Assembly: GCA_934278005.1 (NCBI GenBank)
Contig: CAKQWG010000120.1
Span: 1-9,996, forward strand
Source of the DNA: an uncultured Pirellulaceae bacterium
GTDB lineage: Bacteria > Planctomycetota > Planctomycetia > Pirellulales > Pirellulaceae
DNA length: 9,996 nucleotides
Direction: 5' to 3'
Below are positions 1 to 6,465 of this stretch, in pieces (positions within the stretch are counted from its first letter, which is position 1; each line of letters opens with the position of its first letter). The notes beneath the pieces were generated by a model, which was given only the letters and a program-made list of their open reading frames with translations, did no database searches and was not told where the DNA came from. Made by a program: the position numbers and the translations under genes.

Positions 1-15
1 TGTCGGCTGGCAACG

Positions 16-1299
16 CTACATGCCTGCGCGGAGCGCATCCAAGTGCCGCCCAAAATGATCGGCCAGCACTTCGCGATAGGTCTCCGGATGAGCTTCTAGC
101 GCGCCGCGAATGGCCGGCCCCAACTCACCATCGGTCAACGTCGAACCAAAGGTACAGTGCAATATCTGCCGACCGGGTGCAGTGAACCCCTGTCCCGGAG
201 GCACATCATCCCAGCTCTCTAGATATACCCGCTGCAGTTCGTCGGCACTAAGCGACTCCGGCGGCGGAACCGTCGCATTGGTAGCAGAAACGTGATAGGT
301 AGCCTTGTCGACGTCATAATGGCGTCGCGCAAAGTGGACGATCTCGCGGAACAATGCCGGCTCATGGATAGCGACTACGCGCAGCGCCTCAAGATAGCTG
401 GTGCCCGCCGTCTTGACGTGAAAGCGGCCACGCGTAGCCCGCGCCAAGCTGGTGTACATCGACAGTTTGTCCGATCCGGAGTGCAGGCTGAGTTTGTAGG
501 GACCGAGCATGTCGGCTATCGCAGCATGGTCCTGCAGCGAAGCATCCAGCTCGCTGACACTCCCTTTGTAATCGACTCCTTTTTCAAGTTCGCCGATAAA
601 GCGCGGCGCCAGGCTGACCAATTTCATTCCGCCCTGCAAGCACTGCTGGGCGATGATGTAGTGTTCAGCCAGCGTGGTTGGTTGGTCTGTCTCGTCGACG
701 GAAAGTTCAATTTCGTAGTCCCGCCCGGCCGCGGACTGCACGTCGGCGATGTAGCTACCCAGTTCCAAAGCCGATTGAATTGCCGCGCCGTACTTCACCG
801 CCGCCCGCATACAAGCAGCCTCGTCGAGCACGACGCGTGTACCGCTGGGCAAATGGACCGAACCGCCGAGGGTGCTGGAGTACCACGCAGCGTGAGCCCG
901 CGCCGCGCTGAATTTCTCGCGCAGTTGACTTTCGTTGTAGTCATCGGCGCGTTGATCAACGTGACCGGAGGGATCGATCGTGAAGAAGGTGAAACCCACA
1001 GCCGCGGTAGAATCCACGTCGGCTGTTGTTTTCAAATGGTCCGCGTCGGCGCCGATGCGTCCCGTCCAGCCCGCGGCTCGTGCCCCCTGCAGTGCGTCCT
1101 GCATGACCTGCTGAGGCGCTCGCTGAGTACGAGCCATCTCTCGAATGGACTGCTGTGGGAAGATGGGCTCGATCGGCCCGCCGCTGCGCTGCATCGCCGC
1201 CACATGGCCTGCGGTAGCCAAGCCAATGCGATCGCCAAAGCCGAAACTGGGCGCTAGGCCCAGCGTGACACACGCTGCGCCGCTTTTTAAGTTATTCAT
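16..1299 (-). CDS. uxaE: Tagaturonate epimerase UxaE (D-tagaturonate to D-fructuronate)
   Basis: This 427-residue protein resembles the UxaE family, cytoplasmic metal-dependent enzymes that interconvert D-tagaturonate and D-fructuronate and so feed galacturonate-type carbon into the fructuronate, mannonate and KDG route. Motifs I associate with the family are visible in order: GFGDR (20-24) near the N-terminus, GADADHLKT (83-91), an acidic ELSVDETD stretch (198-205), SLHSGSDK (271-278), KTAGTSYLEAL (296-306), HCTFGS (381-386) and a closing HPETY...DHFGRHL (404-420). There is no signal peptide. The ATG at 1299 is preceded by a purine-rich GAAGAGAA about 4-11 nt upstream, which supports this start. 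The stop is TAG at 16-18. The gene lies 48 bp downstream of the epimerase gene on the same strand, so co-transcription is likely. The family assignment is by recall of conserved motifs; activity on tagaturonate is inferred from the family. Confidence 0.85.
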   Translation of the reverse strand: MNNLKSGAACVTLGLAPSFGFGDRIGLATAGHVAAMQRSGGPIEPIFPQQSIREMARTQRAPQQVMQDALQGARAAGWTGRIGADADHLKTTADVDSTAAVGFTFFTIDPSGHVDQRADDYNESQLREKFSAARAHAAWYSSTLGGSVHLPSGTRVVLDEAACMRAAVKYGAAIQSALELGSYIADVQSAAGRDYEIELSVDETDQPTTLAEHYIIAQQCLQGGMKLVSLAPRFIGELEKGVDYKGSVSELDASLQDHAAIADMLGPYKLSLHSGSDKLSMYTSLARATRGRFHVKTAGTSYLEALRVVAIHEPALFREIVHFARRHYDVDKATYHVSATNATVPPPESLSADELQRVYLESWDDVPPGQGFTAPGRQILHCTFGSTLTDGELGPAIRGALEAHPETYREVLADHFGRHLDALRAGM

Positions 1300-1347
1300 A
1301 AATTCTCTTCGAGTGTAAGTGGGTGTCGCTCGGCTGCGAGCACACTG

Positions 1348-2169
1348 CTAATCGTTCTCAAAAAACTTGCGATAGGCCTCGATGGTGTGCTTGGCCGCCG
1401 CGTGGCTATCGGGCAGCGGCTGAGCTTCAGCAGACAAATACCCAGCGTAGTGGAGCTCGCGCAAGACTTCGGCAATCGCCGCGAAATTGGTATGCCCCAT
1501 CCCAGCAGCTCGGCGATTGGAATCGACAAAATGAATATGCCCAAGCAAATCGCCAGCGTCGCGCAGACCTTGGCACACATCGGCCTCTTCGATGTTCATA
1601 TGGAATAGGTCGGCCAGCAGTCGCACGTTGGTCGTCTTCAGCGACCGCAGGAACTCGTGAGCGTCGCGCATGGTCGTGAGGAGGTTGGTCTCATAGCGGT
1701 TGAGCGGTTCGTAGAACAATGGCACTTCACAGGCTGCTGCGTGCTCCGCCAATTCCTCCAGCGACTCGGCCAGCCATTCCAAAGCGGCATGACGGCCGAT
1801 GTCGCCTGCACACTTGCCTTGCATGGAACCGATAATTGCCGGTGCCTTGTAGACGCTGCCCCAGTCGATCATATCGCGTATAAAGCTCCGCGCAGTCTGG
1901 CGGCGAGTGGCATCGGGATCGGTTAAGCTCAATCCATGCTTGACCATGCCCGCGCCTGTCCCCACGGCAGCGACAGCCAAACCATGCTGCTGCATCAGCT
2001 CGTGGAGTAGTTGAGGTTTGATCGCATGCGGCCCCGGAGCGAAGATCTCAATCGCATCGAACCCCAGTTCGGCCGCTTGCTGAAACGCAGTTGACAGGTC
2101 GTCCCAAAAAACAAACGGCCCACCGCGCGCTTCAGGGACCAAACTAACCGTAACGGCAGAACGTAGCAT
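1348..2169 (-). CDS. TIM-barrel ketose / keto-sugar-acid 3-epimerase (D-tagatose 3-epimerase / IolO-like)
   Basis: This 273-residue protein is of the xylose-isomerase-like TIM-barrel superfamily (AP endonuclease 2 type). It resembles D-tagatose/D-psicose 3-epimerases and the Thermotoga 5-keto-L-gluconate epimerase IolO. Key segments are FYEPLNRYETN (152-162), LADLFHMNIEE (185-195), HIHFVDSNR (211-219) and AEAQ (247-250). The expected metal ligands are Glu154, Asp187, His213 and Glu248. Their spacing (33, 26, 35) equals that of the Mn site I recall for Pseudomonas cichorii D-tagatose 3-epimerase (Glu152, Asp185, His211, Glu246). I place the start at the ATG at 2169 because the fold begins there. 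The frame stays open to 2343, but that part only translates the repeat array. Sitting between a zinc dehydrogenase and uxaE, it probably acts on a keto sugar acid such as 5-keto-L-gluconate; a free ketose or hydroxypyruvate substrate is the alternative. Substrate is inferred, family is secure. Confidence 0.82.
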   Translation of the reverse strand: MLRSAVTVSLVPEARGGPFVFWDDLSTAFQQAAELGFDAIEIFAPGPHAIKPQLLHELMQQHGLAVAAVGTGAGMVKHGLSLTDPDATRRQTARSFIRDMIDWGSVYKAPAIIGSMQGKCAGDIGRHAALEWLAESLEELAEHAAACEVPLFYEPLNRYETNLLTTMRDAHEFLRSLKTTNVRLLADLFHMNIEEADVCQGLRDAGDLLGHIHFVDSNRRAAGMGHTNFAAIAEVLRELHYAGYLSAEAQPLPDSHAAAKHTIEAYRKFFEND

Positions 2170-2206
2170 GTTGATTTTTTCAATTAGTGAGTGGCGTAAG
2201 CTTCTA

Positions 2207-2291
2207 GTGGCGTAAGCTTCTAGCTTGCGCGTGGCGTAAGCTTCTAGCTTGCGACAAATTATTTCATTGGCAAGCAGGATGCTTACCCCAC
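2207..2291. repeat. 85-bp tandem duplication, copy 1 (A-A-loop-B)
   Basis: This copy consists of two A units 24 bp apart, a 15-nt AT-rich loop (2254-2268) and one B unit. It is followed after a single G by a second copy. The two copies differ at only three positions: the spacer at 2230 (C versus A), one base in the first A unit (A versus T at 2214/2300) and one base in the loop (A versus C at 2258/2344). The 61-bp part 2231-2291 is an imperfect inverted repeat. Confidence 0.9.
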
Positions 2292-2292
2292 G

Positions 2293-2377
2293 GTGGCGTA
2301 TGCTTCTAGCTTGCGAGTGGCGTAAGCTTCTAGCTTGCGACAACTTATTTCATTGGCAAGCAGGATGCTTACCCCAC
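2293..2377. repeat. 85-bp tandem duplication, copy 2 (A-A-loop-B)
   Basis: This is the second copy of the unit at 2207-2291, offset by 86 bp and identical at 82 of 85 positions. The hairpin-forming part is 2317-2377, with its loop at 2340-2354. The near identity implies a recent local duplication or ongoing gene conversion. Confidence 0.9.
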
Positions 2378-2431
2378 CGACTCTATCGGCAAGCAGGATG
2401 CTTACCCCACCGCAATCAGATGCTTACCCCA

Positions 2432-3454
2432 CTACATCTCGATCATAGCCTTGATGACTCCCGACTCGGGACGAGTGAAACTGTCGAACTCATCGATCAC
2501 GGCGTCGAAGCTGGTGCGGTGTGTAATCCACGGAGCGGTGTCAATCGTTGCGTTTTCGATCAAGCCGATGATGCGCGTAAAGTCCGCAGGCAGCGCGTTG
2601 CGCGAGCCCTTGAGTGACATTTCCGGCTTGTGCAGCAGCGGGTGTTTGAAGGTGATGTCGCCTGTCGTGATACCGACATACACCAGCGAACCGCTGTGGG
2701 CGACATATTGAAGCGCCGCGCACATCGACTGGGGATTGCCCGTCGCGTCGGTAACCACCGCGTACTTATCACCTTGCGTAATCCGCTGCATTTGCTGCAG
2801 CTCACTCCCATCACCGGTTAAATGAATGGTGTGCGGCACTCCGTAGACTTGTCGGCAAAAATCTAGGCGCGATGCAACCATGTCCATGACGGTAATGATC
2901 GCGCCGGTCAGCCGGGTGAACTCGAGGGTAGCCAGCCCGATCGGACCGGCACCGATGATTAACACGTGATCCGCTTGGGTCACCCCACCGCGATCACAAG
3001 CGTGGCAACCGATGGCCAAAGTCTCTACCAACGCCAATTGTTCGTAAGTCAGTTGCCGCGAGGGGTGCAACTTGTCGGCGCGAATCAGGAATTGATCGCA
3101 CAGCCCTCCATCGACCATCACGCCGATCACTTCCAGCGACTGGCAGCAATTGCCATGTCCGCGGCGGCAAGCGTAGCACGCGCCACAGTTCATATAGGGC
3201 TCGACACTGCAACGGTCTCCCACGCGGACATTTTCCACACCGTCGCCAACAGCCAGCACTTCCACTCCCAACTCGTGACCTGGAATGCGAGGGTAGCTGA
3301 AAAACGGCATCTTCCCCAGATAGCCCGCGGTGTCGGTTCCACAAATCCCCATGCGATGTGTCTTCACCAAGGCTTGGCCTGCTTGCGGAGCGGCGGGAGC
3401 GGCAACGTCTATTTTTTCGAAACAACCTGGCTTGGCCAGTCGAATAGCCCGCAT
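2432..3454 (-). CDS. Zinc-dependent medium-chain dehydrogenase, sugar-acid type (IolM / L-galactonate or L-gulonate 5-dehydrogenase-like)
   Basis: This is a 340-residue cytoplasmic MDR-superfamily alcohol dehydrogenase, close to the usual family length. The catalytic zinc site is visible as Cys38 in GICGTD (36-41), His60-Glu61 in PGHELG and Glu144 in LVETLA. The structural zinc site is the four-cysteine lobe Cys90, Cys93, Cys96, Cys103. The Rossmann glycine motif is GAGPIG (168-173), followed by a beta strand ending in Asp191, which suggests preference for NAD(H). The start at 3454 was chosen because the conserved fold begins with MRAIRLAKPG; the open frame upstream to 3727 is arginine-rich and unlike the family. 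The gene heads a same-strand set with a tagatose-epimerase-like protein and UxaE, so a polyhydroxy acid or cyclitol substrate is likely. Candidates are L-galactonate (giving tagaturonate), L-gulonate (giving fructuronate) or 2-keto-myo-inositol as for Thermotoga IolM. The family is secure; the substrate is inferred from neighbours. Confidence 0.85.
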   Translation of the reverse strand: MRAIRLAKPGCFEKIDVAAPAAPQAGQALVKTHRMGICGTDTAGYLGKMPFFSYPRIPGHELGVEVLAVGDGVENVRVGDRCSVEPYMNCGACYACRRGHGNCCQSLEVIGVMVDGGLCDQFLIRADKLHPSRQLTYEQLALVETLAIGCHACDRGGVTQADHVLIIGAGPIGLATLEFTRLTGAIITVMDMVASRLDFCRQVYGVPHTIHLTGDGSELQQMQRITQGDKYAVVTDATGNPQSMCAALQYVAHSGSLVYVGITTGDITFKHPLLHKPEMSLKGSRNALPADFTRIIGLIENATIDTAPWITHRTSFDAVIDEFDSFTRPESGVIKAMIEM

Positions 3455-3778
3455 GGAAGACTCGCTAGGTAAGGGGGGCGGAAGAAGTCGAATAGTGAAG
3501 GGCTTAGCACGGCGGGAGCAGCACCGAGAGCGAAAACGCGTCGAGGACTGTAGTTTGAATCGTACACTAATCCGCAGCACCTTGCACTGCACGTCGCGAC
3601 GCCTCACCGCGCACCTTTTGCATTCCACTGGTCGACTAGGTCGCCGATCGCTGTTCGCGCTTCGAAGCGGAGTTTGTTTCCGTCGATATGAATAATTTGA
3701 TAAAGGTGCCCACGTCGGGCGGCTCATCTTTTCGCCGCTTCATCTCGCGTTAAGATATCCTTACTCCATCCTTACTCC
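3455..3778. other. Divergent intergenic region between dehydrogenase and glpQ
   Basis: This 324-bp gap separates two divergently transcribed genes and must carry the promoters for both, but I see no convincing -35/-10 pair. The segment 3681-3705 is AT-richer than its surroundings. A perfect 11-bp direct repeat (ATCCTTACTCC) occupies 3757-3767 and 3768-3778, directly before the GTG start of glpQ. The minus-strand frame stays open here, but its product is arginine-rich and low in hydrophobic residues, so I regard it as non-coding. Confidence 0.5.
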
Positions 3779-4843
3779 GTGGTCACATTTCGAGTGATCA
3801 TTCCATCCCGTTGCTTTGACGATTGGCCAGTTTCCATGTTGGGCATCTTTGCAATTTTCGCCGCCGTTACGCTCTCTGCAGGTGATCATCAGGTTTTCGC
3901 TCATCGCGGGGCAAGCGGCTACTTGCCCGAACATAGTCTGCCGGCCAAAGCGATGGCCTACGCGCAAGGTGCCGATTTCCTGGAACAGGACGTGGTTCTT
4001 ACCAAAGACGATGTCCCTATTGTCCTGCATGACGTGCACCTGGATGCCCTAACTGATGTAGCGCAGCGATTTCCCGAGCGCAAGCGAGCCGACGGTCGGT
4101 TCTATGCTCTCGATTTCACCATCCACGAAATCCGACAGCTCAAAGCGACGCAGCGCTTTCAGCACAAGACTGGCAAGCCGGCGCATCCCGATCAATTCCC
4201 GCTGACCGGTTACACCTACCAACTGCATACCCTCGAAGAGGAAATCCGCTTCATCCAAGGTCTCAATGCCAGCACCGGCAGGAACGTCGGACTGTTCGTC
4301 GAGATCAAGCAGCCTACCTTCCACAGTAAGGAGGGCCGGGACATTGCCAAAATCGTCGTCGACCTATTGCACGAAGCCGGCTACGGTGCCGGCCGCCAGT
4401 CCCCATGCTGGGTGCAGTGTTTTGAAAAGTCCACGCTCAAACGATTGCGAGCGGAACTCGGCTGGCAGGGCCGCCTGATGATGATTCTGAGCTCTAAGAA
4501 ACTCGGGGCTGACGGCTCGGACTATGACCAGCTCTCAACTGCCGATGGACTTCGAGAACTCGCCGAATTCGCAGATGGCGTATTTCCCAGCCTGGACCGT
4601 GTCGTCAGTTGGAATGACCACGGTGAGCCAATCATCAGCGCCTTCACAGCGGATGCCCGTCAGGCGGGGCTGCGAGTAATCACCGGCGTCGTCCGGCAAG
4701 ACGACCTGCCGAAGCACTGCCCCTCGGTCGATGCCTACCACCAAGCCGTCATCGGCAAGGCCCGCGTGAACGACATCTGTACCGACTTTCCGGACCTCTC
4801 CGTACAGTGGCTCAAAATGCATACAGCCCATGAGAAGCACTGA
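3779..4843 (+). CDS. glpQ: Periplasmic glycerophosphodiester phosphodiesterase GlpQ
   Basis: GlpQ hydrolyses glycerophosphodiesters (phospholipid head-group derivatives) to glycerol 3-phosphate and an alcohol, in a calcium-dependent reaction in the periplasm. The 354-residue product closely follows E. coli GlpQ as I recall it, including HRGASGYLPEHSLPAKAMAY (42-61), FLEQDVVLTKDD (67-78) and VLHD (82-85). The catalytic histidines are expected at His42 and His84, with metal ligands among Glu69 and Asp71. Later landmarks are VEIKQP and a C-terminal DFPDLSV. A hydrophobic stretch at residues 20-35 (MLGIFAIFAAVTLSAG) looks like a signal peptide. The GTG at 3779 is the first start in the open frame. 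The ATG at 3836 would begin directly at the hydrophobic stretch but would leave no positive n-region. Neither has a Shine-Dalgarno site. It is transcribed divergently from the dehydrogenase. Function is very likely; the exact start is uncertain. Confidence 0.9.
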   Translation: MVTFRVIIPSRCFDDWPVSMLGIFAIFAAVTLSAGDHQVFAHRGASGYLPEHSLPAKAMAYAQGADFLEQDVVLTKDDVPIVLHDVHLDALTDVAQRFPERKRADGRFYALDFTIHEIRQLKATQRFQHKTGKPAHPDQFPLTGYTYQLHTLEEEIRFIQGLNASTGRNVGLFVEIKQPTFHSKEGRDIAKIVVDLLHEAGYGAGRQSPCWVQCFEKSTLKRLRAELGWQGRLMMILSSKKLGADGSDYDQLSTADGLRELAEFADGVFPSLDRVVSWNDHGEPIISAFTADARQAGLRVITGVVRQDDLPKHCPSVDAYHQAVIGKARVNDICTDFPDLSVQWLKMHTAHEKH

Positions 4844-4955
4844 AAAACTCCCCCACAGCGCCTTCCCAGCGCAAAATCGCGACCATCTCATAGACGCTAC
4901 GACCGGCGCTCGCCATGACTAGAGTTTATGGGGATGCACTGGGCATGCATAATCC

Positions 4956-4986
4956 GGCTCTCAGCGAAGAGAGCCCAGACATTTTT
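4956..4986 (+). terminator. Possible intrinsic terminator after glpQ
   Basis: A perfect 7-bp GC-rich stem (GGCTCTC at 4956-4962 with GAGAGCC at 4969-4975) encloses a 6-nt loop and is followed five bases later by a run of five T residues (4982-4986). This suits a rho-independent terminator for glpQ transcripts. It ends only 11 nt before the next start codon, so it could instead be a 5' leader hairpin of the following gene. Confidence 0.4.
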
Positions 4987-4997
4987 ACTGCTCTGCC

Positions 4998-6245
4998 ATG
5001 TCGCTACCAATTGTCACGCTGAGAAACGAAGAACGCTGGGATTGCCAACAGTGTGGTTATTGCTGTCGCGGCAGCTTGATTTTGCTCAGTGTGGAAGACG
5101 CTCAGCGACTGCGTAGCCAGAGGTGGGATGAGCAGCCAGAGTATGAGAAGACTCGGATCATGATTCCTAATAAGAATGCGGGTAGTGCCTTTCGATTGGC
5201 TCATCGCGACGATGGAACCTGCATCTTCCTCAGCCAAGACGGACTGTGTCGCATTCATACGAAATTCGGGATCGAAGCTAAGCCAACGGTCTGCCGCACG
5301 TTTCCAATGCAGTTGATCCCCCATGAGAAACAAGCGGTGTTGACCTATCGGCGCGCGTGTCCGTCAGCGGCGGCGGACCAGGGCACCTTGGCCCGCGAGC
5401 GCGTGGGGCTGATCAAGCAAATGGTGCGGGACGGCGGCCTCAAAGCCGAATCGACCACGCCGCCGCTGTTGAAGTCGGGGGAGCGCCGCAATTGGAAGAC
5501 GATTCGTATCGTGTTGGAAACGCTTGGCGAGTTGCTGCGTGACGGGCGGTATCCGCCAGTGCGACGACTAGTTCACGCGTTGCAGTTTGCCAGCAATTTG
5601 GAGGCGGCAAAAACGCGACAGCTAACTGACCACCAGATCGCCGAATTAGCGCGGACACTGGCCGAACTGATGCCTGAAGAAGCCAAGTCGTTTTTCGAGA
5701 ACCGCACCCCTCCCTCGAGAATTTCTAAAATCTTGTTTCGGCTGACGGCGATCTCATGTGCCCGACTGCATCCTCACTGCCGTCACCAGGCAAACTGGAA
5801 CACGCGTCTGGATTTGGCGCGCACGTCGTGGAAATGTTTGCGAGGCTCGGGCGCAATGCCCGACTGGGGCAACGCCTTTCCTACCGCTACATTCGAGTCG
5901 CTCGAGGACCCTCTGGGCATCCAACCAGCGGACGTCTATCTGCCGCTGAGCCGCTTGATCGAGACCACTTCCGAATCTTTTTTGTACGCCCTTGCCGATC
6001 GTGGCCGATGGTCAGTCACCGACAGCGTCCGTGGTTTATGTATGCTGTTTCCGATCGGTATGTGGCTGCTTCGCTGGCAAGCCGCTCAACGCGAACCAAC
6101 CATGCAGGACATGTTGAACATCGTAGTGGCCCTCGACCGCAGCCAGGGTTATCAGCCGCTCAATGGCGCTCAGCACCGCCTGAAACTTGCGATTTTGGGT
6201 TTCAACGGCGAATTGGAGAGACTGGTTGTGTGGTACGCTCGCTAG
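4998..6245 (+). CDS. YkgJ-family cysteine-cluster protein with long C-terminal extension
   Basis: The N-terminal part carries the zinc/iron-chelating cysteine cluster of the YkgJ (CxxCxxCC) family. It shows Cys16, Cys19, Cys22 and Cys23 in CQQCGYCCRG, then Cys75 (GTCIFL), Cys84 (LCRIH), Cys99 (PTVCRTFP) and Cys121 (RRACP). This arrangement probably binds a metal ion or Fe-S cluster; the biochemical role of most members is unknown. Typical stand-alone members are much shorter than 415 residues. The remaining 290 residues or so look mostly helical, contain a few more cysteines and a hydrophobic stretch (LCMLFPIGMWLL), and match nothing I recognise. Flagellin lysine N-methylase FliB also pairs a cysteine-rich N-terminus with a total length near 400 residues, so a protein-modifying role is conceivable but unproven. 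No signal peptide is seen. The start at 4998 places the CxxC motif close to the N-terminus as in relatives; no Shine-Dalgarno site is evident. Confidence 0.75.
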   Translation: MSLPIVTLRNEERWDCQQCGYCCRGSLILLSVEDAQRLRSQRWDEQPEYEKTRIMIPNKNAGSAFRLAHRDDGTCIFLSQDGLCRIHTKFGIEAKPTVCRTFPMQLIPHEKQAVLTYRRACPSAAADQGTLARERVGLIKQMVRDGGLKAESTTPPLLKSGERRNWKTIRIVLETLGELLRDGRYPPVRRLVHALQFASNLEAAKTRQLTDHQIAELARTLAELMPEEAKSFFENRTPPSRISKILFRLTAISCARLHPHCRHQANWNTRLDLARTSWKCLRGSGAMPDWGNAFPTATFESLEDPLGIQPADVYLPLSRLIETTSESFLYALADRGRWSVTDSVRGLCMLFPIGMWLLRWQAAQREPTMQDMLNIVVALDRSQGYQPLNGAQHRLKLAILGFNGELERLVVWYAR

Positions 6246-6387
6246 GCGCGGCCGAGCTCAGGCACGGATCGCTCAATTTGATCGAGAGTTGATGGAGCTG
6301 CATTTGGTATGCATAGCTAGCTTCAAGCGAACAAAGCACATCTCGCGAACAATCGACCTTGACTCGCCGCTGCCGATTGCCGCACGA

Positions 6388-6396
6388 TGTTAGAAT
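6388..6396 (+). promoter_or_regulatory. Possible extended -10 promoter element upstream of the C25 peptidase gene
   Basis: The sequence TGTTAGAAT matches an extended -10 element (TGN plus TATAAT with one mismatch). It lies about 70 bp upstream of the chosen start within a 220-bp gap (6246-6465) that holds no gene. No good -35 box is found at the usual spacing; TTGACT at 6359-6364 is too far upstream (26 bp). This is a weak prediction. Confidence 0.3.
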
Positions 6397-6465
6397 AGCC
6401 GTATCGGTTATCTATCTTCACATGGAATGTTTTGTAGCTGCAGTAATCCGCTTAGAAAGTCTAGG

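Larger units (their letters stand above)
2191..2432. repeat. Intergenic array of 23-bp direct and inverted repeats (REP/MITE-like)
   Basis: The array fills nearly all of the 262-bp gap between the dehydrogenase and epimerase genes. Two related 23-bp units occur. Unit A (starts GTGGCGTAAGCTTCTAGC) lies at 2207-2229, 2231-2253, 2293-2315 and 2317-2339, with a truncated copy at 2191-2206. Unit B (GGCAAGCAGGATGCTTACCC...) lies at 2269-2291, 2355-2377 and 2388-2410, with a 14-bp remnant at 2419-2432. Unit B is a diverged reverse complement of unit A, matching at 18 of 23 positions, so each A-loop-B set can fold into a hairpin with a 15-nt loop. The last remnant shares its final base with the TAG stop of the dehydrogenase gene. 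No open reading frame of its own is evident. It may be a non-autonomous mobile or REP-like element and may affect readthrough from the dehydrogenase into the epimerase gene. Repeat structure is seen directly; role is unknown. Confidence 0.9.

Noticed and set aside
292..1257. Long plus-strand open frame (321 codons) opposite uxaE
   Set aside because: It lies antisense to a gene with strong family motifs, and its translation is rich in Arg, Cys and Ser without any recognisable domain. It is a by-product of codon bias.
2191..2432. CRISPR array
   Set aside because: Units are 23 bp, occur in both orientations, and the spacing is irregular with nearly identical or absent spacers. There are no unique spacers and no cas genes.
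3455..3727. N-terminal extension of the dehydrogenase by 91 residues
   Set aside because: The segment is Arg/Ser-rich, precedes a canonical MDR N-terminus (MRAIRLAKPG) and resembles nothing in the family.
5756..6292. 178-codon plus-strand frame overlapping the YkgJ-type gene
   Set aside because: It is out of frame with the cysteine-cluster protein, has no recognisable domain and has low-complexity Arg/Ser/Pro composition.
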